Of a DNA stretch of 64,000 nt, positions 55,056 through 63,939 are shown piece by piece. The stretch spans positions 14,749 to 78,748 of the forward strand of contig JBBRWV010000001.1 in NCBI GenBank assembly GCA_038248985.1. The letters run 5' to 3'. Below the pieces are notes generated by a model. The model was given only the letters and a program-made list of their open reading frames with translations, did not search any database and had not been told where the DNA came from. Position 1 is the first letter of the stretch. Each line of letters opens with the position of its first letter. The position numbers and the translations under genes are program-made. The stretch is from JBBRWV01 sp038248985 (GTDB taxonomy: Bacteria; Planctomycetota; Phycisphaerae; WQYP01).

Positions 55056-56582
55056 ATGCGTTGGAGCAATCGTTACGTCTATCCCGTCGTCGCCGCCGTC
55101 GCCCTCACCGGCAGTTGCTGGTTCGGTGCCTCGCTCATCGCCCCGCGCCACCTCCAGGCCGAAGGCCCCGTCAAAGTCACCCCCGACCAAAACGCCATCG
55201 CTGCCGCCAATGACCTTTCCAAGGCCTTCCGCACCGTCCATGCCGCCATAAAAGACACCGTCGTCAATATCGACGTCACCAAGAAAATCGCCGCCGGACG
55301 CCCTGCCGTCCCCGACGACCTCCGCCGCGTGTTGCCCCCCGGCTTCGAATTCAACGCGCCCGATTCCCCCGCCGGCCGTGTCGCCAAAGGCACCGGCTCC
55401 GGCGTCATCGTCTCCGCCGATGGCTACATCCTCACCAACAACCACGTCGTCGAAGATTCCGACGATATCACCGTCCGCTTCGATGACGGAAAAATCCTCC
55501 AAGCCAAAATCGTCGGCACCGATCCCAAGTCCGATCTCGCCGTCATCAAGCTCGATGCCAAAAATCTCCCCTTCGCCGGCTTCGGCGATTCCGACGCCCT
55601 CGATGTCGGCGACTGGGTCCTCGCCTTCGGCTCACCCTTCGGCTTCGATCAAACCATGACCCAGGGCATCATCTCCGCCAAGGGCCGACAGGTGAACATC
55701 ATCGGCATGAACCGTCCCGATCTCCGCGGCCTCACCTATGAAAATTTCCTCCAGACCGATGCCGCCATCAACCCCGGCAACTCCGGCGGCCCCCTCGTCA
55801 ACCTCAAAGGCGAAGTCATCGGCCTCAACACCGCCATCGCCTCCCGCTCCGGCGCCTACAACGGCATCGGCTTCGCCATCCCCTCCAATGACGCCCGCTA
55901 CATCCTCGACTCCCTCATCAAGAACGGCAAAGTCATCCGCGGCTACATGGGCGTCTCCATCGTCGATGTCCACGAACCCCTCATCCGCTCCGAAATCGAA
56001 AAATACGGCTTCACCGGCAAAAACGGCGTCCTCGTCAAAGGCTTCCAGCCCGACAGCCCCGCCGCCAAGGGCGGTCTTCAACTCGGCGACATCATCACCC
56101 AGATCAACGGCAAAAATGTCGAGACCATCCAGCAACTCCGCTCCACCATCGCCCGCACCGCCCCCGCTACCAAAATAACCCTCTCCGTCGTCCGCGATGG
56201 CAAAACCGTCGAAGTCGCTTTCCCCGTCGCCAAGCAACCCGACAGTTTCGCCGCCGCTGAAGAAAAACCCCCCGTCGCACCCGCCAAGTTTGACGCCGCC
56301 GACCTCGGCATCTCCGTCCGCGAAATCGATGCCGCCACCGCCCAAAAATACGGCCTCAAATCTCCCACCGGCGTCCTCATCACCAAGCTTGATCCCAATG
56401 GCCTCGGCGTCGAAGCCGGACTCCAGCTCGGCGACATCGTCACCAAAATCGGCGCCACCTCCATCAGCACCAGCAAGGACTTCACCGATGCCCTCGGCAA
56501 AATGGATCTCGCCAAAGGCACGCGGATCTACCTCCGCAGCGCTGACGGCTCCGACCGCCTCGTCTTCGTCATTCGTAACTGA
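55056..56582 (+). CDS. HtrA/DegP-family periplasmic serine protease
   Basis: The 508-residue precursor has a signal or anchor helix (VYPVVAAVALTGSCWFGASL), a trypsin-like domain with His130 (NNHVVED), Asp160 (KSDLAVIKLD) and Ser243 in NPGNSGGPL, then two PDZ domains (about residues 300-390 and 410-505). It should degrade or refold damaged envelope proteins. AGAGGAG precedes the ATG at about ten bases. It stands alone, 130 bases after panB. The second PDZ domain has the standard VEAGLQLGDIVTKIG. Confidence 0.93.
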   Translation: MRWSNRYVYPVVAAVALTGSCWFGASLIAPRHLQAEGPVKVTPDQNAIAAANDLSKAFRTVHAAIKDTVVNIDVTKKIAAGRPAVPDDLRRVLPPGFEFNAPDSPAGRVAKGTGSGVIVSADGYILTNNHVVEDSDDITVRFDDGKILQAKIVGTDPKSDLAVIKLDAKNLPFAGFGDSDALDVGDWVLAFGSPFGFDQTMTQGIISAKGRQVNIIGMNRPDLRGLTYENFLQTDAAINPGNSGGPLVNLKGEVIGLNTAIASRSGAYNGIGFAIPSNDARYILDSLIKNGKVIRGYMGVSIVDVHEPLIRSEIEKYGFTGKNGVLVKGFQPDSPAAKGGLQLGDIITQINGKNVETIQQLRSTIARTAPATKITLSVVRDGKTVEVAFPVAKQPDSFAAAEEKPPVAPAKFDAADLGISVREIDAATAQKYGLKSPTGVLITKLDPNGLGVEAGLQLGDIVTKIGATSISTSKDFTDALGKMDLAKGTRIYLRSADGSDRLVFVIRN

Positions 56583-56698
56583 TCCCGCCCTCCGCGACAC
56601 ACCTCCCCCCCGCGGATACAGTCGCAGCAGCGCAAAAACAGGGCCGCGTCACGCGTGTGTCGATCACCGTGGCACGGCCCATTCATTTGCCTCGCACC

Positions 56699-58450
56699 TT
56701 ACTTCTTGTCCTTATCCTTCTTGAACAAGTCTCCCAATCCCTTCCCGATATCCTCCACGCCTTTGCCCAAATCCTTCACCGTCCCACCCAGGTTTCCACC
56801 CAAATCCTTCAGAAAATCCTGCGACATCTCCGGCTTCGGCGACGATGTCGTCCCGCCCAGCCCAATGGGTATCGGCAGGTTGATCCCCTTCGTCCCCACC
56901 GTCACCGTCATCGCCAGCGTCTGATCCAACCCCACCCTGCCCGCAAATGTCAGGTTGCCCCACGAAGATCCCAACCGGAAGTTCTCGTAGCTAACCTTTC
57001 CATTCGCCAGCACAATACGTATGTCGCGAATATCTCCCCCCGCCGATGTCGCCTTCTCCAACTGATCGAACCCCGGTATCTTCGTCAGCATCAATGACAA
57101 CTGCCGGAAAATCGGCGCATCCGTCTTCAACTGCTCAATGTTGATCGCCGCCACCGCCGCCCCCTTCTTCTGAATCTCCGCATACTTCAGCGGAATATAC
57201 GCCTCCGTCACATCCACCCTCATCGTCCCGCTGATGTTCAGCAAATTCGCATCCTTCCCCGATGCCCCCCACGTCATCGGCAAAAACCGCAGCCATCCGC
57301 CCGCGACCTCCGAGTTGATCGCAAACCCGCTCACCACGTTATGCGGCGCCGCCCCCTTCTTCAGCACATACACCGGCGGATCCTGGTTGAAGTCCACCGC
57401 CCCTTGCACCGTCAGAGCCCCATTGTTCGCCGGTATCTGCGTCGTCTGAATCTCCAGCACTCCATCCTTCATCGACAATGGCACCACCGCCTTGCCCAGT
57501 GTAAATCCCCCGCACGAAATGCTGTCCCACGCAATCGTCGTCGATTCCAACTGCAACGTCCCCAAACTCCCCCTCGACTCCGCCTGCTCCCTCGCCCCTG
57601 ACTGCACCCGCAACTTCATCGTATGCAGCCCGCTCGCCTTCAATCCCACGCCTTTCTCCCCCAGCAGCGGCGTCACCAGCGCCGCCAGCCGCGACAGATC
57701 ATAATCCACCTCCCCCGTAAAATTGATAGGCTCCTTCCCCTTCCACGAAAGCACCGACCCCTTCGCCAGGCTGATCCGGTTTCCCCCCTTCGTCACCGAA
57801 TCCCGCTCCTCCACCAGCGAATCTTCCGTAATCCGCACCACCCCCGTCCCCGTGTTCACATCAAACCCCAACTTCACGGTCACCTTCGTCTTCTCCACCG
57901 ACACTGTCGGCGTCCGCACCGTCAACTCATCCACCACCGCGTCAATCACCCCCGATATTGCTGTCCCTCCCGATTCCTTTGCCGCTTCCGGCTTCGCCTC
58001 CGGTGCCGCCGCCTTCATCAGCGATCGCGTCACATTGTTCGTCCCATCCTCAAACGTCACAATCTCCGCCTTCGCCCCCGTCAACTTCACCTGCCCCAGG
58101 CTCAGGCTCGAGCTGCTCAACGCATCCAGTAGCGCGAGTCCCGTCGTCAGTTCCCCCGCCGTCATCACATCCTTCCCGTCCGGGTCCTGCAGCTTAAATC
58201 CCTGCACCTTCGCCCCGCTGAACCACCCCAGCGAAATCCCCTCCATCGACACCTTCCCCGGTATCTCCGCATTCACCTTCCCCACAATATAATTCTTCCC
58301 CATCCCCGTGCTCATCAGCGTCGGCCCCAAAATCACCAGCAACACCAACACGCCCACCACCCCCAACAAAATCTTCCACCACCGCCCACTCTTCTTCTTC
58401 TCAGGCATCGCAGGATTCATCTTCGCCGCCGTACCGGTTTCAGTCGTCAT
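56699..58450 (-). CDS. AsmA-like/DUF748-type membrane-anchored protein
   Basis: The 583-residue protein has one N-terminal membrane helix (WWKILLGVVGVLVLLVILGPTL) followed by a long repetitive beta-rich region, which begins VNAEIPGKVSMEGISLGWFSGAKVQGFKLQDPDGKDVMTA, the typical AsmA/DUF748 opening. The C-terminus has a Gly/Lys/Asp-rich tail (LGGNLGGTVKDLGKGVEDIGKGLGDLFKKDKDKK). AsmA-like proteins are thought to bridge the periplasm and move lipids to the outer membrane, so it supports a diderm envelope. GGAGAA six bases before selects the ATG over a Met 21 codons upstream. Confidence 0.83.
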   Translation of the reverse strand: MTTETGTAAKMNPAMPEKKKSGRWWKILLGVVGVLVLLVILGPTLMSTGMGKNYIVGKVNAEIPGKVSMEGISLGWFSGAKVQGFKLQDPDGKDVMTAGELTTGLALLDALSSSSLSLGQVKLTGAKAEIVTFEDGTNNVTRSLMKAAAPEAKPEAAKESGGTAISGVIDAVVDELTVRTPTVSVEKTKVTVKLGFDVNTGTGVVRITEDSLVEERDSVTKGGNRISLAKGSVLSWKGKEPINFTGEVDYDLSRLAALVTPLLGEKGVGLKASGLHTMKLRVQSGAREQAESRGSLGTLQLESTTIAWDSISCGGFTLGKAVVPLSMKDGVLEIQTTQIPANNGALTVQGAVDFNQDPPVYVLKKGAAPHNVVSGFAINSEVAGGWLRFLPMTWGASGKDANLLNISGTMRVDVTEAYIPLKYAEIQKKGAAVAAINIEQLKTDAPIFRQLSLMLTKIPGFDQLEKATSAGGDIRDIRIVLANGKVSYENFRLGSSWGNLTFAGRVGLDQTLAMTVTVGTKGINLPIPIGLGGTTSSPKPEMSQDFLKDLGGNLGGTVKDLGKGVEDIGKGLGDLFKKDKDKK

Positions 58451-58515
58451 GTTCGTTCTCCGCACAAGTAAATCAACACCCACCATAGTATCCCTGCAAA
58501 CGCACTTTTTCACAT

Positions 58516-58544
58516 TTGGCGTTCCACTTTCACTCCGCTACAAT
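58516..58544 (+). promoter_or_regulatory. mqnC promoter
   Basis: TTGGCG and TACAAT are separated by 17 bases, with the -10 ending 39 bases before the mqnC ATG. Spacing and sequence are good for a sigma-70-type promoter. Confidence 0.6.
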
Positions 58545-58583
58545 CTTCCGCAGTTTCAAATGTTTCTGAAACAGGATGAACCC

Positions 58584-59963
58584 ATGCCCGCCACCGCGAC
58601 ATCCCCCTCCTCCACCTCCTCCTATGCCCCCTCCTTCGACATCGCACCCATCGTCGCCGGCACCGCCCGCCTCACCGAAGCCCAACTCCTCGAACTCTAC
58701 ACCCACGCCCCCCTCACCGATCTCGGACGCTGGGCCTTCGCCGTCGCCAACCGCCTCCATCCCGAAGACTACCGCACCTACGTCATTGACCGCAACGTCA
58801 ACTACACCAACGTCTGCACCGCCCGCTGCACCTTCTGCGCCTTCAAACGCAACGACAAAGCCGCCCCTGACGCCTACACCCTCCCCTACGATCCCATCAT
58901 CAAACAAAAAATCGCTGAACTCGTCGCCATCAATGGCACCCAAGTCCTCATGCAGGGCGGCATGAACCCCGACATCCCCCTCAGCTACTACCAGGAACTC
59001 CTCACCTCCATCAAACGCGACTTCCCCCAGATCCACATCCACGCCTTCTCCCCACCAGAATTCACTGAGTTTTCCCGCTTCTTCAACCTCCCCGTCTCTG
59101 AACTCCTCCAACGCTTCCACTCCTGGGGCCTCGACACCATCCCCGGCGGCGGCGGCGAAATCTTCTCCGACCGCGTCCGCTCCCGCATCGGCCCCGGCAA
59201 ATGCACCGGCGACCAATGGCTCGACGTCATGACCGAAGCCCACAAAATCGGCATGAACACCTCCGTCACCATGCTCATCGGCCACATCGAAGACATCTCC
59301 GACCGCATCGACCACATGTCCCGCATCCGCGCCCGCCAGGATCTCGCCCTCGCCAACCAGCAGCAGTGGGGGGCCGGGGGCGGAGGTAGCTACACCGCCT
59401 TCATCCACTGGACCTACCAACCCGAAAACACCCCCCTCGATCGCAAACGCAAATGGAACCCCGACGCCCCGCACGCCGCCCCCTTCCAGTTCGACAACGG
59501 CCGCACCGTCCGCCTCGCCGATGCCAGCGAATACCTCCGCATGCTCGCCCTCGCCCGCCTCTATTTCGACAACATCAAAAACCTCCAAAGCAGTTGGGTC
59601 ACCATGGGCCCCAAAATCGGCCAGCTCGCCATGTTCTTCGGCGCCAACGACATGGGCTCCGTCATGATGGAAGAAAACGTCGTCTCCGCCGCCGGCACCA
59701 CCTACTGCCTCGGTGAAGAACAAATCTGCCGCATCATCCGCGACTCCGGCTGGATCCCCGCCCAGCGTAATCAATATTACAAAGTCCTCCGGCGTCACGA
59801 AGGCCCAACCTCCCCCGACTTCCGCCCCCGCACTCCCGGTGACTTCCCCCACCGCCAGCACCAAATCACCCCCGCCGAATCCGCCGCCTACAAAGCCGCC
59901 GGCTTCTCCGGCCTCGGCTCCACCGGCACCAAAACCATCCCCCTCACCATCAGCGGCAACTGA
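58584..59963 (+). CDS. mqnC: Radical SAM menaquinone enzyme, MqnC type
   Basis: The 459-residue radical SAM protein belongs to the futalosine pathway. The cluster motif is Cys78-x3-Cys82-x2-Cys85 in RNVNYTNVCTARCTFCAFKR. GLDTIPGGGGEIFSDRVR fits MqnC (dehypoxanthinyl futalosine cyclase) better than MqnE, as does TAFIHWTYQPENTPL. Between LALANQQQ and YTAFIHW there is a Gly-rich GAGGGG insertion from a G-tract. It would cyclise dehypoxanthine futalosine on the way to menaquinone. AGGATGAACCC before the ATG is a good ribosome site. MqnE remains a less likely alternative. Confidence 0.85.
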   Translation: MPATATSPSSTSSYAPSFDIAPIVAGTARLTEAQLLELYTHAPLTDLGRWAFAVANRLHPEDYRTYVIDRNVNYTNVCTARCTFCAFKRNDKAAPDAYTLPYDPIIKQKIAELVAINGTQVLMQGGMNPDIPLSYYQELLTSIKRDFPQIHIHAFSPPEFTEFSRFFNLPVSELLQRFHSWGLDTIPGGGGEIFSDRVRSRIGPGKCTGDQWLDVMTEAHKIGMNTSVTMLIGHIEDISDRIDHMSRIRARQDLALANQQQWGAGGGGSYTAFIHWTYQPENTPLDRKRKWNPDAPHAAPFQFDNGRTVRLADASEYLRMLALARLYFDNIKNLQSSWVTMGPKIGQLAMFFGANDMGSVMMEENVVSAAGTTYCLGEEQICRIIRDSGWIPAQRNQYYKVLRRHEGPTSPDFRPRTPGDFPHRQHQITPAESAAYKAAGFSGLGSTGTKTIPLTISGN

Positions 59964-60009
59964 TTCGTAAAACCGCCCCCCCGCGGCAACCCCCGTCTGA
60001 AACCTCCCC

Positions 60010-61083
60010 TCACTTCGCCGCCATCCACTTCTTCACCACCTCCAGCGCCGGCTGCCCCTGCAGCGAATACGTCCCGTGATCCGTCGGCTTGCTGTCCGGC
60101 TTCCATTCCCAAAACAAAGCCCCCATGAACTGCTCCGTCGGCACATCCTTCCACGACTCCACAAAACTCTCATACGCCCGCAACTGCTCCTTGCTGTCGA
60201 TCTTCCCCTTCGCTACATAATTCCACGGCTGGCTCACCGTGTTCTCCAAATTGTGCCATCCCACCTCCGTAAAAAAAAACGGCCGTTTTTGCTCATCCAC
60301 AAATTTTAGCAGAGCCTTCTTGATGTTCGCCCAGGACGCGTTCAACTGCGCCACCGTCGCCCCGGGACGATCCGCCAGCTCGTGATAGCAATTCATCGAG
60401 ATATAATCCAACTGGTCCCAAAACTTCGGCACCTCGTAATGATCCCAGTTCGCCGAATACGTCAGCTTCCCCTTGTACCGCGCTCTCACGGACTTGATCA
60501 CTTCCGTCCACTGCTGCAAATAAGTCTCCGACGTCAGCAGCTCCGACCCCACGCACAAAATATCCACATCGCACGCCTGCGCCAGGTCCGCCATCGGCCC
60601 CATCAATATATGACGGTACGAATCAAACCAGTTGTCCCAATCCGCCGGCTTGATTGCCCCACGCCATTCCTTCTCCCCCGCCGTGTCCAACAGCACCATC
60701 GGCATCAACACCGTCCGAATCCCCTTCGCCTTCGCATGTTTCAAAATCTTCTCGAGATTCAACCGCGAGGGAATGTTCTGCCAATTAATATGAATCGATT
60801 CCGCTTTCACATCCTGCTGCCGCGCGGCTATGGCAAAATTTATCCACGAACATCCCATCTCCGCCAACTCATCGATCGCCGCAATATATTTCGCCGTCCC
60901 CTGCGCATCCGACAACTGTATGCAGAATCCCCGCACCTGCTCTGACTTCTTCGTCGCCTTCGCCGGTGCCGTCCTCTCCGCCACGGGCCCGCCCACCGCC
61001 ATCGACGTCGCGCCTCCCATCCCCAGTGCCCACGCCATCGCCCACACCCCCGCAACCATCCAGCAAATTCTTCCGCGCGCCAC
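60010..61083 (-). CDS. Secreted glycosidase-like protein, GH113-type
   Basis: The 357-residue precursor starts at GTG after GGAGGA (six bases), with a signal peptide of about 30 residues. The rest is a TIM barrel: RGFCIQLSDAQGTAKYIAAIDELAEMGCSWINF, then DILCVGSELLTSETYLQQW (likely acid/base Glu), YSANWDHYEVPKFWDQLDYISMNCYHEL, and PFFFTEVGWHNLENTVSQPWNY (likely nucleophile Glu). This pattern fits family 113 beta-mannanases and relatives. Substrate specificity cannot be told. It is isolated between two plus-strand genes. Confidence 0.78.
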   Translation of the reverse strand: MARGRICWMVAGVWAMAWALGMGGATSMAVGGPVAERTAPAKATKKSEQVRGFCIQLSDAQGTAKYIAAIDELAEMGCSWINFAIAARQQDVKAESIHINWQNIPSRLNLEKILKHAKAKGIRTVLMPMVLLDTAGEKEWRGAIKPADWDNWFDSYRHILMGPMADLAQACDVDILCVGSELLTSETYLQQWTEVIKSVRARYKGKLTYSANWDHYEVPKFWDQLDYISMNCYHELADRPGATVAQLNASWANIKKALLKFVDEQKRPFFFTEVGWHNLENTVSQPWNYVAKGKIDSKEQLRAYESFVESWKDVPTEQFMGALFWEWKPDSKPTDHGTYSLQGQPALEVVKKWMAAK

Positions 61084-61183
61084 GACAATCCTCCAGCAAA
61101 AACTTTCTTCCCGTCATTCTGCGACAATACCCTCGTACGATCAACCCCTGCTCAGTGTACGATAGTATCCCTCCTAGCCGATA

Positions 61184-61201
61184 GATAGCCCACCGGCTAT
61201 C
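61184..61201. repeat. Seven-base hairpin before the DUF218 gene
   Basis: GATAGCC and GGCTATC surround CACC in the 170-base gap between the glycosidase and the DUF218 gene. No T-run follows. Possibly a regulatory structure. Confidence 0.4.
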
Positions 61202-61253
61202 GCTCCCCCCCTCTCGTCCTCCCCAACTCGTTCTCTCGCGCCAAAGGCCCCGC

Positions 61254-62285
61254 ATGACTCGCTCCGAAACCTTCCAACCTCCCTTCGCCTTCGCCCGCGG
61301 ACTCGCCATCTCCCTCGGCTTCTTCACCCTCCTCAACCTCCTCGGAGATCTCAAAACCCCCGGCTTCGACGCCAACGCCTGGTGGATCAACGTTGACTTC
61401 CTCCCCCACACCTGGCAGGTCGTCCTCCTCACCACCTCCGGCGTCGTCCTCCTCGTCCACGGCCTACACCCTTTCGCCTCCGCCCTCGGCCAACTCCTCA
61501 CCCGCGGCGTCATCCTCCTCCTCGCCTTCATCACCGCCCTCAACGCCATCCAATTCTTCGTCCTCGTTCGCTCCGGCGAAATCACCCCCGGCTTTTACGT
61601 TCCCCTCTCCGCCATGCTCTGCGTCCTCCTCCTCTCCCTCCTCCGTTCCACACGCCCCGCCTACCCCGTCCAGTTCCGCCACATCGTCGCTATCCTCTTC
61701 ACCATGTTCCTCTGCGCCATCCTCTTCCCCCTCGCCCAAATGGTCTGCTTCGGCAAAACCGATTACCGCCGCCAAGCCGACGTCATCGTTGTCTTCGGCG
61801 CCCGCGCCTACGCTGACGGCTCCCTCTCTTCCGCCCTCGAAGACCGCGTCCGCACCGGCTGCGATCTCTACCGCGCCGGCCTCGCCCCCTTCATCCTCAT
61901 GACCGGCGGCCCCGCCGACGGCTCCGTCCACGAAACCGAAGCCATGCGCGCCCGTGCCCTCCAACTCGGCGTCCCCGACGACGCCATCCTCCTCGACTCC
62001 GAAGGCCTCAACACCGATGCCAGCGTCAAAAACACCGCCCTCATTTTCGCCGAACGCAAAATGCCGCGCATCCTCGCCGTCTCCCACTTCTACCACCTCC
62101 CGCGCATCAAAATGACCTACCAGCGCGCCTCCGCCACCGCCACCGCCCAAGGCCAACCCTCCTTCGCCACCTACACCGTACCCGCCCAGGAAACCTACAC
62201 CCTCCGCAGCCTCCCCCAATACATGCTCCGCGAAATCATCGCCCTCTGGGCCTACTACCTCCGCCCCCTCACCCACTCTCCCTGA
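61254..62285 (+). CDS. YdcF/DUF218-family membrane protein
   Basis: The 343-residue protein has four or five N-terminal membrane helices (about residues 12-165) and then a DUF218 domain: ADVIVVFGARAYADGSLSSALEDRVRTGCDLYRAGLAPFILMTGG, EAMRARALQLGVPDDAILLDSEGLNTDASVKNTALIF, and ILAVSHFYHLPRIKMTYQRA. The type member YdcF binds S-adenosylmethionine, and SanA/ElyC members act in envelope carrier-lipid metabolism. A role in polyprenyl or cell-wall metabolism is the best guess. There is no clear Shine-Dalgarno sequence before the ATG. Third positions are almost all C. Confidence 0.85.
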   Translation: MTRSETFQPPFAFARGLAISLGFFTLLNLLGDLKTPGFDANAWWINVDFLPHTWQVVLLTTSGVVLLVHGLHPFASALGQLLTRGVILLLAFITALNAIQFFVLVRSGEITPGFYVPLSAMLCVLLLSLLRSTRPAYPVQFRHIVAILFTMFLCAILFPLAQMVCFGKTDYRRQADVIVVFGARAYADGSLSSALEDRVRTGCDLYRAGLAPFILMTGGPADGSVHETEAMRARALQLGVPDDAILLDSEGLNTDASVKNTALIFAERKMPRILAVSHFYHLPRIKMTYQRASATATAQGQPSFATYTVPAQETYTLRSLPQYMLREIIALWAYYLRPLTHSP

Positions 62286-62304
62286 TCCCACCGAATGTCC
62301 TTCC

Positions 62305-62367
62305 ACATTCGTCATTCCTCCCCAATGCTCATTGTTCATTCACTCGTCATTGATCATTCGTGATTCG
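62305..62367 (+). repeat. Nine-unit heptad array, consensus TCATTCG
   Basis: The units are ACATTCG / TCATTCC / TCCCCAA / TGCTCAT / TGTTCAT / TCACTCG / TCATTGA / TCATTCG / TGATTCG. It is the longest heptad array in the window and lies in the gap after the DUF218 gene. A small hairpin-like GCTATTATAGC follows near 62384. Confidence 0.7.
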
Positions 62368-62439
62368 TCCTTCAAAAGGCTATCGCTATTATAGCAATAA
62401 CTAACTACGCTACTCCTACACCCTCCAACCCCCCTCCGC

Positions 62440-62467
62440 CTTGAAACTTGAAACTTGAAACTTGAAA
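62440..62467 (+). repeat. Four perfect CTTGAAA heptads before a gene start
   Basis: Four identical CTTGAAA units are followed by CTTCCAA, then AAGGAAC and the ATG at 62485. The same heptad occurs twice at the start of the FtsX-like permease gene (18985-18998). Confidence 0.8.
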
Positions 62468-62484
62468 CTTCCAAAGGAACCCTC

Positions 62485-63752
62485 ATGCCAGACGCAACCT
62501 CCCCCTCCCTCCCCCTCTCCCTCCCCCCTTCCATCTCCGGCATCATCCCCTCCCTCGCCATGTCCGCCGACCTCGGACACCCCCGCTCCGAATGTGGCAT
62601 CGGCGGCCTCATGCCCTTCGCCGGCTCCCTCTGGGCCATCACCTACCTCTCCCACCGCAACCAAACCGGCACCGGTACCGCCTCCCACCTCACCAATCCC
62701 GCAAACAAAATCTACTTCCTCGGCATGGAAGGCGAATTCTTCGAAGTCGACGTCCACTCCCTCGCCGTCACTAAACTCTTCGACCTCTGCCAAATCCTCG
62801 ACACCCCCGGAGAATTCCGCGCCCACTACAAAGACATCTATACTGCCAACGGACGCGTCGTCGTCGCCGACAACACCTACGACGAAGCCGACTTCAACGG
62901 CACCACCGCCGACGGACGCCTCGCCGAATACGATGGCAAAACCTGGAAAATCCTCGAGAAAAAACCCTTCGTCTGCGTCAACGGCATGGGCAACTTCGCC
63001 AAGGCCGGAACCATGTTCGCCCTCGGCTGGGATCGCGCCTCCGCCATCCTCAAGGTCTTCACCAACGCCGACCAAACCTGGACCACCTACCGCCTCCCCA
63101 AAGCCTCCCACTGCTTCGATCACATGTGGCAAACCGAGTGGCCCCGCATCCGCTCCGTCGAACACGAACGCTTCCTCTGGATGCCCACGGCATGTTCTAC
63201 GAACTCTCCCCCCACGCCTACAACGGCCGCGTCTGGGGCGTCCGCCCCATCTCCACACACCTCTGGGTCATCCCCGATTTCTGCTCCTTCAAAGGCCTGC
63301 TCGTCCTCGGCTCCGACAACGCCTCCTACGAATCCGGCGGCAACGTCCACTGCGCCGCCCCCGAGTCCGGCCTCTGGGTCGGCAAAACCGACGACCTCTG
63401 GAAATTCGGCAAACCCCAAGGCTGGGGCGGCCCGCTCTGGCAAGACAAAATCGCCGCCCACACTCCCAGCGACCCTTACCTCATGACCGGCTTCGACCAA
63501 AAATGCGTCCACCTCACCGCCGACGCCCCCAACGTCACCTTCCGCATCGAAGTCGACTTCCGCGGCGACGGCCACTTCGTCCCCTACCTCACCCTCAAAC
63601 TCGAATCCGCCACCACCAACAGCCGCGGCGGAAGTGGGGGGGCCAAAGAATTCTACGCCCACCCCACCTTCCCCTCCGGCTTCATCGCCCACTGGGTCCG
63701 CGTCGTCCCCGACCAATCCTGCACCACCATCGCCCAATTTCACTACACATGA
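62485..63752 (+). pseudogene. Unknown beta-rich protein, frameshifted
   Basis: Two open frames make one protein of about 420 residues. The first (to near 63183) ends sensibly in VEHERFLWM; the second carries on with DAHGMFYELSPHAYNGRVWG and RPISTHLWVIPDFCSFKG. Joining them needs four bases restored, as if one copy of a GATG-type tandem was lost at 63180-63183 (tggatgcc from tggatggatgcc), or a -1 shift there. No family is recognised. The Trp/Gly-rich phrases and WVGKTDDLWKFGKPQGWGGPLWQD suggest a propeller or lectin-like fold; there is no signal peptide. The ribosome site AAGGA follows the heptad array. It may be a recent mutation or a sequencing error. Confidence 0.7.
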
Positions 63753-63888
63753 TGGATGTGGCCGCATACACAATGTTCGCAGTACAGCCTCCACGCTGTC
63801 TCCAAGCGCTCACTTTGCCGGAATAACCGCCCGAAGCCCCTGCGCCACCAACTGCGCCCGGCTAACCCAACTTCCGCAGTTTGCGAGC

Positions 63889-63926
63889 AAAAAGGCCTTT
63901 GGCGATGGTGCCAAGGCCCTTTTTTC
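63889..63926 (+). terminator. Terminator between convergent genes
   Basis: AAAAAGGCC-TTTGGC pairs with GCCAA-GGCCCTTTTTT around GATGGT, with one bulge in each arm, then a T-run. It lies between the frameshifted gene and the minus-strand gene at the edge. Confidence 0.75.
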
Positions 63927-63939
63927 CTAAAAGTCTTCA

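Noticed and set aside
58308..58583. Upstream extension of mqnC
   Set aside because: It overlaps the AsmA-like gene on the other strand and the promoter; the ATG at 58584 has a good ribosome site.
62305..62467. CRISPR array
   Set aside because: Repeats are 7 bases without spacers, and no cas gene is in the window.
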